From assembly GCA_045837725.1 (NCBI GenBank), contig JBEWZL010000082.1, positions 1 through 50,754 on the forward strand: a stretch of 50,754 nt of DNA, given 5' to 3'. Positions 21,640 to 32,758 of the stretch are shown piece after piece; positions within the stretch are counted from its first letter, which is position 1; each line of letters opens with the position of its first letter. A program made the translations under genes and the position numbers. Source of the stretch: Vermamoeba vermiformis. Taxonomy: Eukaryota; Tubulinea; Echinamoebida. The notes beneath the pieces were generated by a model. That model was not told where the DNA came from and searched no databases. It was given only the letters and a program-made list of their open reading frames with translations.

Positions 21640-22578
21640 TGAATAATTTTATGAGTTATTTGGGCCTAATTGAGTTGCATCCAAGAAAAAAATATAACGA
21701 GATTCAAAAATACAGGATGAGTACGTTTCAACTGCTTCGTTTACGACCAATATAAGAGCTCGAGCTGAAATAAATAAATGGCTCTTGGTCTGTAGCAAAA
21801 GATACTCGTTTGTGGGTGACTATCGTAAATAGAAAAATAAATAGCAATACTAATTGCGGGAACTTTGTTGAACGCTCCAACGGTAGAAATAAGACCATAA
21901 TTAGTGACTACCACCTTGCCACAACGCTGGGATGTGATAGACTTTCTCACCTTTTGTTTGGTTGCAATTCAAGACGAATTTCCTAACTCAGATTTAAATC
22001 TAAATCTGGACATTATGACGATTCTTTCGCATGTTCCGGCCATAAATCAAGTATATGTCTATTTTTAGCGAGCTTAAAGGCAACTGGGAAGCTAAAAAGG
22101 AATGCACGGTGGATGTTGCACGATGTAATTTTTAAACTCGATAGAAAATTTAATTTAGCTAAATTAGGCATACAAATGTTATACATACACTGCCTACTAA
22201 TTATTTTCAGGTGTAAAATTAATAAAGTAGTGAAGCCTAATAATAACTTTGGTTGGTCGGATTTAAATCAAGGCAACGGGCAAAACTACTTTGCTGAGCT
22301 ACGAACCACGTATTTATCTCGTGTAGCAACACTACATACCGTTTGCCCAAATATTTGTCGCAAATCCGTTGAACGTTGCAGTCACTTGGACGGTCCTGCT
22401 CCAGCTTCCTGTGCAGGATAGCCCCGATCAACATTACCCTCAGGTGCAACGCCTTGATGAAGTTATGCTCGTTCGCAAGAGCAAGCCCTCTCGTGTGTAC
22501 ACTCGTTAGCGCGGTGCGTTTTTTTGGGTTCGATCTCGCGGTCGTTTCATTTTGTCAATCGTTTGATTATCAGCAAAC
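21640..22578. other. Divergent promoter region between WNK and eIF3m
   Basis: 939 bp, the longest gene-free stretch here. 22230-22530 is less AT-rich than its surroundings and has short open frames on both strands (for example minus 22449-22237, 70 aa) without recognisable homology, codon pattern or splice chain. It could hold a non-coding RNA or an unrecognised small gene; I cannot support either. Confidence 0.4.
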
Positions 22579-24182
22579 ATGAGTGCAACATTTGTTGACG
22601 TTACTGGCGAAGCTGAGCAGTTTGCTGACTTGTTCGGCTATCTCGCTTCATTGAAGCCAGAGCTCAAGGCCGATGCAGACGAAAAAAATATTGAGAAAGC
22701 CGTAGAACAAAATAAACAAAGCGAGTTGTTGAAGAAATTATTATCTAGTCAACAGTTGGTTTTGGAACAAGGAGCAGAAAAAGGTAATTATTATAATTAT
22801 GAATTTTGAGATGATCTGATCGAAAAAAATTATCGATTCGGTTTGTGGAAGTCTTTTTCGCGATTATTAATTTAATAATATTACATATAGATGTCGAAGG
22901 ATTTTTTGGATTGCAAACTACTTTAATCTTGAAGCACGGAGGCTCTAACACAAAAGATCTCTTGCATCAACAAGTCAAGGCTGTCGCCGCTAATCCTACA
23001 GAAAAATCCTTGGTTAAAATCACAGTGTACGTATTATATTGACAATATTATGCTAATGCAAATTTGATAATAATTATGGAACTGCTATTACAAACAATAA
23101 TGCGTGCAAGCGCTTAATTGTCGTGATTAAAAGACTAATGCTGTATTTTGCAGTTTGAATAATATGTATAATCTGGCACAAGACAACGATCTCAGAGCAG
23201 AAATTTTTGTCTCCTTGTTAAAATGCGCTGCATCTAACAGCGATCTGGTTTACCCTCTTTTTGATACCGTCGAGGATAAGTTCAGAGAGTGGAAGAGCTC
23301 AGTGGCACAAAAGCGCGAGGTTTACAAATTGCTCCGCGAGATGACTAAGGAAAAAGAAACGTGAGTACTGACCTTGGTGGATCCACGATAAAACCGGATC
23401 TAATATCTTTATTATAGTGCTTTTTACAACAAATTTTCATTAAAATACTTCAAGACCTTCGAGGCCAACGAGGTTGCTAGCGTCACCGGCGAGGCTAAGG
23501 CTTATGCTTTGGAAGTTTTGAAATCCAAGGACAACTATCAATTCGATGAGCTTTTCAGTCTGCCCGTCGTTAAGGCTCTCGAAAAATCAGATGCTAACGT
23601 TTTCCAACTCCTCAAAATATTTAACAATGGTGATTTGGACAACTTTGCTTCATTCCCTCAAGGCGACGTTTCTGCTCTTGGATTGGATGCGGATGTTTTG
23701 CGCCGAAAGATTACAATGTTGACTTTGGTCTCTTTGGCCTCTCAAAAGAGCGAGTTGACCTACGCTGAAGTCTCTAAGGCTTTGAAGCTCCAAAACGAAG
23801 ATGAAGTCGAATACTGGGTTATCACCGCTGTTGGCGAGAAGTTGCTCGAGGCCAGAATGGATCCTACTGCTAAAACCATTTCTGTTGCGTAAGTAGTCGT
23901 GGCTTACAGTACATTTATACCATTATCAATATCCACAGTTGATATTTGAATGAAAATAATGACCACTTACTGGTTCGCTCACGCGGATCTTCTGACGATT
24001 ACAATTCGAGTATTTTTATTGCCAAAGATACTAACGAATATCATTATAGTCGATCATCTCACCGCTCATTCGACAAGGCTCAATGGGAGTCCTTGCGAGA
24101 TCGTGTTGCCTTGTGGAAAGAAAACTTGGTCTCCGTTCTCAAGGTCATCCAAAGCGCCAAGAACGAAAAGCAAACCGCTTAA
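22579..24182 (+). CDS. eif3m: Eukaryotic translation initiation factor 3 subunit M
   Basis: Exons 22579-22783, 22891-23026, 23154-23360, 23418-23888, 24050-24182; 383 aa, against about 374 in animals. The N-terminal part is helical (TPR/HEAT-like). The C-terminal PCI domain covers residues about 215-345 (LPVVKALEKSDANVFQLLKIF ... VSKALKLQNEDEVEYWVITAV). It ends with the family's HRSFDKAQWESLRDRVALWKENL pattern, which corresponds to HRTFGKxQWxxLxxxLxxWxxNL in other eIF3m proteins. eIF3 is the scaffold that recruits the 43S complex to mRNA in the cytoplasm; the m subunit belongs to its PCI/MPN core. The start ATG is in good context (AAACATGAG) and no upstream in-frame extension is seen. Confidence 0.95.
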
Positions 24183-24458
24183 GTGCCCTAAAATCGGAAC
24201 ATAAGTCCTTAATAGCGATAACGAAAAGAGTATATTTATTCCAAAGTTTTTGTAATGGATCTTTGTATGCGCGTTAATTTTGGTGAAGATTCATCCAAGA
24301 ACGACAAAAAAACATAAAAATAAATCAAATTATAATATGTTGATTAATATTTTTGTTGTGTGTTGCATTCCGAGGGAATCAAAATTTTGGATCACCGCAA
24401 TTTAGTTCACCTTATTGTAAAATAGATGAAACAATAGAATTTTATGTATATTTGTTAA

Positions 24459-27238
24459 ATGGAGAATATAGTTGCTTCAGCTGCGGATGTGATCAAAACT
24501 TATCGAGTTCCAAAGCTCGAAGCGGTTGTAGAATTTAAAAAACAGCACCAAGGCGAAATTAACGAAGTATCTTGGAACCATAATAGTAAGGAGATTGAAT
24601 AGATTCGATTGCAAGGGCGTAATATTATTTGGCGCCTTTTTAGAAAATCAATTTGAATTTAATTATGTTATTTCGGCTTCTACGAGCGTTTTAGTGATAT
24701 ACATAATTACGTGCATCTATTTATTAATATTCAATAATTTAGATAAATTATTGGCGACGTGCAGTGCAGATGGAAAAATCTATTTGAACAGAGCCGACGG
24801 TGCTTCGTTAGGAATGTTCCCCGACAAGGATAATTGCGTAAGCAGCATTTAATATTCACCAGTATTGCTAACTAGCATTTAGGAAACGAATTCCCTGTGC
24901 TTCAGTACCGGATCTCGTTATCTAGCTACAGGAGGCTCCGATAACCTCGTTAAAATTTGGGATTTAAAGAAAAAGAGCGTAGTTAAGTTATTCAAGGTAC
25001 GTCAAAAGCTTGCCATGTAGTAGACTAGAGATCCTAGATCCTTGATCTCGGTTGCTAGTGTTACGGTCTACGCTCGATTTTGTTAGTTTTAATAATATAT
25101 ATGTATAGACACACACGGATACTATCACATGTATACGATTCAGCCGTACAGACTCTCACTTAGCCTCGTGTACACTCAACGGAGAGCTGCATGTGCACAA
25201 CTTACTGAGCGGCAAAACAGTGGCTCAATATAAGTTAGAAGACGCAGTAAGTAGTAGTCGAGGCCGAAAATACGGAATTTAATATTTGAAGCGTGATAGT
25301 ATTCAAACTGTGTATGCGAATGTGTTCTAATGTCTCTGATTTGTTTAGGCTTTCAAGGCTATCAGATACGCACCGTTGAAAAAGAACCAATTTGCTACAT
25401 GTGCAGATTCGGGTGCAGTTCACATATGGGACTACACAAAGAAGCAACCAATTGGAGCGTTCAAAGGCACGTGTTAAGAGCGATATTATGCCTTAGTAAC
25501 ACCTTTTAATCTGATATTTTTCATACGAAATAGGCCACACTGCACCGACTAGTGCCATAGTTTACTCACCAACTATGCCAACGCTTCTTATTTCAGCCGG
25601 TCTTGATAAAAAGATCGTGCTCATCGATACAGTCAAACAAGCGTACGTCCGTCCTATTACTTAGCCTTCGGTCATATCATTAATAAACTTAATAGGGCCT
25701 CCAAGGTCATTCAAACACAAGTTCCTTTGACGGCCATGGACTTGCACGACGATGGCAATACATTGGTGGTTGGTACTGCTTCGGGTATGGTTTTCTCAAC
25801 TGTGGCTTATTACATTAATTGTACTGACCTTGCGCGATAGGCAAAATTATCGTGTACGACATTCGCAATGAAGTTAAGGCTGTTAGTGAGGTTCAGGCTC
25901 ATAGCACCATCATCAGATCCATTCAACTCCAGCACGCTGAAGTGAAGGTAAGGATTGTTTAAACTGATCAGTATAAGATATTATTACTCATGTCTGTGTA
26001 GTCCGAGTTGATTAAGGACGATTTTATCCCCACGAGCCCTTCAGCCATGTCATTTAATAGCGGTGTCGATGACTCCACAGACGATACTTTTGCTCGTCCA
26101 GGAGGCGCTCATGAAGTAGGTGACGTGCTTTCACCGTTGAAAGGGGGTAAGTTCTATGGATGTATTATTGATGGAAGTTCTAATAATGAATTGCAGCGAC
26201 ACCAACGCGTCCTGAAGACGTTCTATCACCCATCAGACCAATGGCAAACCTCGATGTCAATTCATCAATGGACCGCTCATTGCACACTCCAGGAGGTCCT
26301 AATATGTCGTTCGACAACGGCGTCTTATCGCCTTTGAGCACTAAGACCGGCAACAACTTCAGTGTCTTGTCTCCCATTCACCACGTCACTACATCTTCTC
26401 CGTTAGTGACAGCGAAGATGAGCTCACCGATGGCAGGAGATGTCTTGTCTCCGTTAGGAAAAGACACGTACAGCAACGAGCTTTACACCAATACAAATGT
26501 CATCTCGCCCATCACAACTGGCCCTTCATTAACGATCAACAAGCCAACCAATGCGGACCTGTTTTCAACGCCTGTCACCAAAACTGATCACAAGGACAAG
26601 GCTGCGTTCTCTATTGAAGAGTATGTTGCGCTTCTTACTCGTACAGCTACTAACAGCTCAATAGACCACCGGTTTCGCCAATCAAAGTTGAGACCCCTGT
26701 TTATCCCAAGTACACTCCTAGCGTCACAGCAGTTGACTTGCCACCAACGGGCAGCTTCACGAACTACCAGTCTTCGCCTTCAGTAGAAATGACTGCCCCT
26801 GCAGGCACACGCAAGAGCCTCAACCTTGGTCAACAGAAAGTTACAGACGTGTCAACAATGCAGACTGTTGAGTCTAGTACAGCGAGCATTGCAGCCGAGA
26901 CCATTAAGAAGCCTGCACCGCAGTTACAGCCGGCCGTACTGGCGAGTCACAGCAGCGGATCTGGTTCCGAATACACGAGCCCACCGCAGAGTGTCAACCA
27001 AGCTTTGCAGTTCCAACAACAGTTATTGCAAGGTGTTATCTCAGATAGCTTGGCATCGTTCAGAGAAGAGGTCCTGGGTCAAGTTCAGAACTTGCATCTG
27101 GAGCTATTAAGACAGTTCCAGATCCAACAAATGGAAATTAATGCTTTGATGCAACATCATTACGGCGAGAAGCAAGAGTTATTAGAAGAGATTAAGCGGC
27201 TGAAAGAAGAGAATAGGAGACTTAAGGACCTGTATTGA
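24459..27238 (+). CDS. nedd1: NEDD1, gamma-tubulin ring complex recruitment factor
   Basis: Eleven exons: 24459-24585, 24743-24837, 24883-24996, 25109-25246, 25349-25466, 25534-25642, 25696-25784, 25841-25947, 26002-26146, 26197-26620, 26665-27238; 679 aa. A WD40 propeller covers residues about 1-290 (GGSDNLVKIWDLKKKSVVKLF, GHTAPTSAIVYSP, SAGLDKKIVLID, GKIIVYDIR). A disordered middle carries repeated VLSP(L/I) motifs, likely proline-directed phosphosites. The C-terminal helix (LASFREEVLGQVQNLHLELL ... RQFQIQQMEINALMQ ... EEIKRLKEENRRLKDLY) matches the gamma-tubulin-binding domain of animal and plant NEDD1. The protein targets gamma-TuRC to centrosome or spindle. The intron after 25466 appears to use a GC donor. 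Confidence 0.93.
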
Positions 27239-27344
27239 GCTACTAAAAGTTACGTAAGCCTTTCTAACTATTACGGATCGATCACTGAACTTTTTTCTGC
27301 CGCAGATCGGACCACTAATGACAGTTTATTTAAAATTTCTATAG

Positions 27345-28746
27345 TTACAACATCAATATGATGCCACTAATAGTCAACAGCAAAGAAAGGTAGTTCGTTA
27401 CGTGAGTTACGTCGCTTGTCCTTGCTTTCGGCACGTTAGAGTTACCTTGAGGCGAGCTTGATGACTGAGGAGCAGTTGTTTGAGGACTTGCAACATACGG
27501 CGCTGATTGAGGTATTTGTTCTAATATCATTCAATCGATTAACACTAACTCGTGCATAAAGTTAATGCTGTTGCTGCTCGACTTACCAAAAGAACCGACG
27601 CGAATGAACCAAATGTTACTGCTTGCCAATGGCTGCATCACAAACACATTGAGACCAGGTACGTAAAGAAACCGCTTGTTGATGCCTGATCCAGAGCTGG
27701 GCGTAGAGGGTGGTGTCGCAGATCCCTCAGTCAAAGGCAAAGTACTCATTTCCCAACCATCACTGCCATCATTCGGAGTGATGACGTAGATACGTCCGAC
27801 CGAGGAGAGCTGGCCATAGTAGAACAGAAAGCGGTCATTCACGGGATCATAGTCCATGGCAGAGTACGTTGGAGCTTCGGAGATGAACAGATCCAGCGCA
27901 CTACTGTTTTTGAAAGTGACTTTGTACTGCGTGTCACCAGGGTTGAGTGGAATACGCGACGCTTGCACGCCTAAATCCGTATCATAGCCTTGACCGTCTC
28001 CGAACTCCAGTGTGAAAAGTTGATGACGACGCGTGTCATGTGCCCATGGCCAGCGTGCAAAGATGTTAGCAATCTTGGTGATTGGGTTTGTCAACTCTTT
28101 CTTCTCCAAATCAATACGAGTCAAGCTGTTGGCCCAAATGATGCTGCTGTTGGTTTCACGAAGTACTCCGTATCCTTTAGTGATGTTTGGCCAAGTGTTT
28201 TGCGGATCCCATTGATTCGTGTCAGGATTGAATCCGTCAATTGTGGGAAAAGCCGTACCACTTCCAAATACACCGTAGGCACCACATAGAATAATTCTAT
28301 TGATTGCAGGAACCCACATGCTGTGTTGATAGTTGTGGCGAGAAGAAGGCAAGCCATCTTTATAGTAGGCCACGTCTTCAACGACAAACTCTTGGGGAGT
28401 TGGCTGTGCGCGCATGATCCACTGTGGCTGATCGTCTGTCAGCTTAATGGAGACAACTCGATTATCATGAGAGTCATGATGACCACCGTTAGCAACGACG
28501 AACAACTCCGTGGTGTCTTCTCGAAGAACGAAGCCACCCCAAGGATCAATTGCTGCTCCTCCAGCACCGCTCGTGCCGTTGATTTCAAACCATTGATTCA
28601 TTGGCTTGCCTGCTAACCATGCTGGTTCGGCGGCCTAACAATGGTTTGAGGTAATATTCAAATGCCAATGTGGGAAAGTTGGCACTTACCGAAGTAGCTC
28701 CAACGACAGCGAAAAGAAAGAGAAGGAAATACAACCTTGAAAACAT
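27345..28746 (-). CDS. Secreted kelch-like beta-propeller protein, predicted GPI-anchored (copy 1)
   Basis: Exons 28746-28690, 28634-27587, 27520-27345; 426 aa. Exon 1 encodes a signal peptide (MFSRLYFLLFLFAVVGATS). The body has kelch/galactose-oxidase-like blades (GGHHDSHDNRVVSIKL, SSRHNYQHSMWVPAINRIILCGA, MDYDPVNDRFLFYYG, NKRFLYVPGLNVFVMQ) without the copper-ligand pattern of galactose oxidase that I could recognise. The last exon is a Ser/Pro/Thr-rich stalk ending in a hydrophobic tail (YLSLLLTISGIILML), as expected for GPI attachment. It is the downstream member of a tandem pair with 28993-30380, with the same two intron positions. Likely a cell-surface adhesion or wall protein; the ligand is unknown. 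Confidence 0.85.
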
Positions 28747-28992
28747 CAGAGCTGATTCGTGTTCGCGGAATGGAATTTAATATATTAAAGACCACGAGTA
28801 TTTATGGCTAAATAAGGGACGGGACAGGCCTGTCCCCAGGGGACGTTGGATTGAAATTTCACCAGAGTGTCACCGATCGATCAACAGTCATCACGGTAAC
28901 CGACTCACAAATCCTAATATAATCGTTCATTTATTAGCGTATTACAAAAATAACGTCATTTACTAGTACATAAAATAATAATGGCTCGGTTT

Positions 28993-30380
28993 TTAGCTCA
29001 TTAAAACGAGACTGATTATCACTACTATCACTGATAGGTAGCTCATAACGGCAGAAACATCGCTCGTCCTTGCTTTCGGCACATTAGAGCTTGATTGAGG
29101 AGAGTTCGATGACTGAGGAGCAGTTGTTTGAGGACTTGCGACATACGGCGCTGATTGAGGTATTTGTTCTAACGCCAATTAATTACTACTAACTCACTTT
29201 ATGATGACAGTAGTGTCTTGACTTACCGAAAGAACCAACACGAATGAACCAAATGTTGCTGCTCACCGATGGCTGCATCACAAACACATTGAGGCCAGGT
29301 ACGTAAAGAAATCTCTTGTTGACACCAGCCCCAGGAGCGGAGGGTGGTGTCGCAGATCCGTCGGCCAAAGGCAAAGTGCTCATTTCCCAACCATCACTGC
29401 CATCGTTCGGAGTGATGACGTAGATGCGACCAACAGAGGTAAGTTGACCGTAGTAGAACAGGAAACGGTCATTCATAGGATCGTAGTCCATGCCAGCGTA
29501 CGTTGGGGCTTCGGAGATGAACAGATCCGTTGTGGAGCTGTTTTTGAAAGTGACTTTGTACTGCGTGTCACCAGGGTTGAGCGGAATACGTGCGGCTTGA
29601 ATACCTAACTCGGCATTAAAGCCTTGACCGTCTCCAAATTGCAGCGAGAAGAGTTGATGACGGCGCGTGTCATGTGCCCATGGCCAGCGTGCAAAGACAT
29701 TGGCAGTCGTGGTGATTGGCTTTGTCAACTCTTTCTTCTCCAAATCGATACGAGTCAAGCTGTTGGCCCAAATGATGCTGCTGTTAGTTTCACGAAGCAC
29801 TCCGTATCCTGAAGTGATGTTTGGCCAAGTGTTTTGTGGATCCCATTGATTCGTGTCAGGATTGAATCCGTCAATCGTCGGAAAGGCATAGGCAGATCCG
29901 TACACGGCATAAGCACCGCACATAATGAGGCGATTAATTGCCGGGACCCACATGCTGTGTTGATAGTTGTGACGAGAAGAAGGCAAGCCATCTTTATAGT
30001 AGGGCACGTCTTGAACGACAAGTTCCTGGGGAGTCGGCTGTACGCGTACGATCCACTGTGGCTGATCGTCTGTCAGCTTAATGGAGACAACTCGATTATC
30101 ATAAGAGTCTCCATGGCCGCCACTGGCAGCGACAAAAAGCTCCGTAGTGTCTTCTCGAAGAACGAAACTGCCCCAAGCATTCAGTGCTGCTCCGCCAGCA
30201 CCGCTCGTGCCGTTAATTTCAAACCATTGATTCATTGGTTTGCCTGCTAGCCATGCTGGTTCGGCAGCCTAATTTATTGATATCATTAATATTTAGTTAA
30301 TTATTTAATTCAAAGTTGGGACTTACCGAAGCAAATCCAACGACAGCAAAAACAAAGAGAAGGGGATATAACTTTGCCAT
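28993..30380 (-). CDS. Secreted kelch-like beta-propeller protein, predicted GPI-anchored (copy 2)
   Basis: Exons 30380-30327, 30268-29227, 29168-28993; 423 aa. Signal peptide MAKLYPLLFVFAVVGFAS. The propeller is collinear with copy 1 and, by eye, 85-90 percent identical at protein level. The Ser/Thr/Pro stalk and hydrophobic GPI-type tail (MSYLSVIVVIISLVLMS) diverge more than the propeller. The exon lengths differ from copy 1 by only 3 and 6 nt, and the last exons are both 176 nt, so the pair arose by tandem duplication with limited later change. The 246 bp between the genes hold the promoter of copy 1. Confidence 0.85.
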
Positions 30381-30627
30381 TAGAAGTCGATTCGTATGTG
30401 GTCGTGGTATGGAATCAAGTTATATGACAGAACACGGAAACGCGAGCAGTTTGACAGGACGGGACAAACAGGGGACTTTTGCGAACAAAGAATCTTCGGC
30501 GAAATTTCATCCAACGACAGCTCAAAAAGCCTCACCCCGCTTGGCATTCATGTCACTACTGACGACATTTTTACAATTTTACCTTTGCAAGCCGCTTTTT
30601 TGCTTGCGTGGTGGTATTTATTTTAAC

Positions 30628-32620
30628 CTATACAGTAACGTACAATACAAACATAATTACAAGAGAATAGACAGGCGTCATTGCACCGCCAATAGACTTT
30701 GCATCTGCTGGCTGTTGTGGTGTCGCGGTTTTACTCGGCGCAGCAGATCTAGGCACAGCAGCTGATTGCGGCTGATTTTCGTTGCTCGGCCCAGCACTAG
30801 GCACTTCGCTATTAACTGGCGATGACGAAGGCGGCGAGGAGGTGTTGGGCGGATCAGTTGGAGAGGAGATCGGAGTATCAATAGGACTAGCAACTGGAGC
30901 TTGCGCCACCCGATCGCCATTCTCCTCGGATCCGGTCTCTTTCAAGCCTGACGAAACGAATCCTACAGTGCTCGAACCATCAGGATTGAGTACTTGGTTC
31001 ATTAAAGTCGTGTTTGAAGCACTTTGAATGAAAGTTTGAACACTTTGAGATGCTGAAGGTTCGTTGGTTCCAGAACCTGCACCAGCGATCTCGAGTTCGA
31101 GTGTGGCCAGATCCGCTTGATTGATCGATCGTTTAACACCTCCGCCATAAGTATATCCAATCACAATAATTCGAGAAGGCGAGATCTGCAGCAGAGTAGC
31201 GATCGATTGTACAATGGTTGCTATCTCCGCATCCGTCAAATTTCGCGCAGCTGTAAATGTAACGGATACTTTCAATGCTGACGGACAAAGACTATTGATG
31301 TTGGCAGTATTAATGGTAAGTTGATGATCGTCTAAAGTCCACGTCGTCGTTTGTCCATCCCAAGGAATCGAAAAGGCATTAACAGGGTAATACTCTAGTA
31401 GAAATTAGCAAGGGTGAAATATATTTTGTTTAACGTACGAGATCTGCCTGGTGCGAATGTCGTCAATTGACCTCGATCTGCATCACCTGGCGAGAAAGAG
31501 TTCTGGGGGCCTATATCAAACTGCTTGGACACACTTCCGAGATTATTATAACCGAAATGAGCTATATAAGAGCCTCCCCCTAAGTCCTCAAAGCACTCCA
31601 AAATTGGTACCAGACCAGTCGGCGCTGTACCGAACATTAATTTTCAAATTTAATTCTATTGTATATTAATATCCTTACTAGCTGTAAAGTCCCACGTAGT
31701 TATTTCTTGCTGCATATATCCACCGCCAGTTGCGCCGCTCAAGCCAAGGTAGTATTTGCCAGCTCCAAAGTACTGCGTAATGTCCAACGTGAAGGTCAGA
31801 TCCGTTGCGGTAACTGGAGCTCTAATCTAATTAAACACATCGAATTAATATCTTTAAAATGATAGACCAATAGTTTTTTTAGCTACCCGGAAACTGGATG
31901 GCGGGGAGTAGTCGATCGTAACGGTAAGCGGACCTGAGCATCGCCAAGACAACATATTCATGTCTTGCAGAAAAGGAACATTGTCGGCAGGGCCCATAGT
32001 CATGCCCACAGCGCTATATTACCAAACTCAGTAAAAGCTTAAAAAGTTTGACTTTGTATAAATTGCAATAACCATCGAGTATCGATAAAAACTAATATTT
32101 CAATGAATATTTGACCCTTTAGAGCTTATCAAAGACGTACTTTGCTTTGAACAGGATCTTGCCTTGCCAAACAATAAAGCCTACTAACGCGATGCTAGTT
32201 TTTTCAGTAAGACCCAACGAGGATCCAAACGATATGTCTTCGTTAGTATTAATTGACGGTGCAATGAAGAACGCAAAACTAAAAAAATAAAAAATTAATA
32301 CTTTAATAACAGTCGCCCACGAGATCTTACCCGTCCGCTCCTCCAGACCAGACAATAGTGTCACAGCTCGTACTTTGGTATGTTAATGTGGTAGTGAATC
32401 CATCCAATACGTTTTGGGCCTCGCTCCAGTAAACAACAGATCCGGTACCTTGTTCGGCCAAGCTTAAAATTATACTTGCTGTCGATATAGATCCGTTTCC
32501 TTGAAGTACGAAGTTATTTACAGGAATATTCGGAGCGGCGATGCTGAAATCCGCAATCGCGTGGTGCGTAAAGTAACCGAAAGTGAACAAAAATAAAATC
32601 CCTAAATTATATGACACCAT
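30628..32620 (-). CDS. L-type lectin-domain surface protein, predicted GPI-anchored (lectin 1)
   Basis: Exons 32620-32331, 32278-32141, 32013-31887, 31826-31679, 31624-31439, 31394-30628; 551 aa. Signal peptide to about residue 23. A legume/L-type lectin-like jelly roll covers residues about 24-235: FVLQGNGSISTASIILSL, GGADGFAFFIAP, and YYLGLSGATGGG..TTWDF, which matches the family's vGfSAsTG...H.i.sWsF end. Next is a conserved module with PILECFED...YIAHFGYNN...FSPGDADRGQLTTFAPGRS. A SEA-like alpha/beta domain follows (CPSALKVSVTFTAARNLTDAEI...). The end is a Ser/Pro-rich stalk and hydrophobic tail typical of GPI proteins. Likely a carbohydrate-binding surface receptor or adhesin; the sugar specificity and metal ligands cannot be judged. 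Tandem paralogue of the gene at 32759-34682. Confidence 0.8.
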
Positions 32621-32758
32621 TTAGTGAATATTTACAGACTAAATGTGCCATTCATTGTACAAAATAAAAAAAAATGCGATTAACCTACGAACACATTTCT
32701 TTCCGCACGGATCCAAATTAGGAAATCGAGCTTATTTTATGCCGATCGTACCCATCGC

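Noticed and set aside
22237-22449. Small gene or tRNA upstream of eIF3m
   Set aside because: No cloverleaf with conserved A and B boxes could be built, and the short frames show no family resemblance.
27990-30250. Plus-strand frames of about 60-140 aa shared by both kelch genes
   Set aside because: They recur only because the kelch genes on the other strand are paralogous; no splice or domain evidence supports them.
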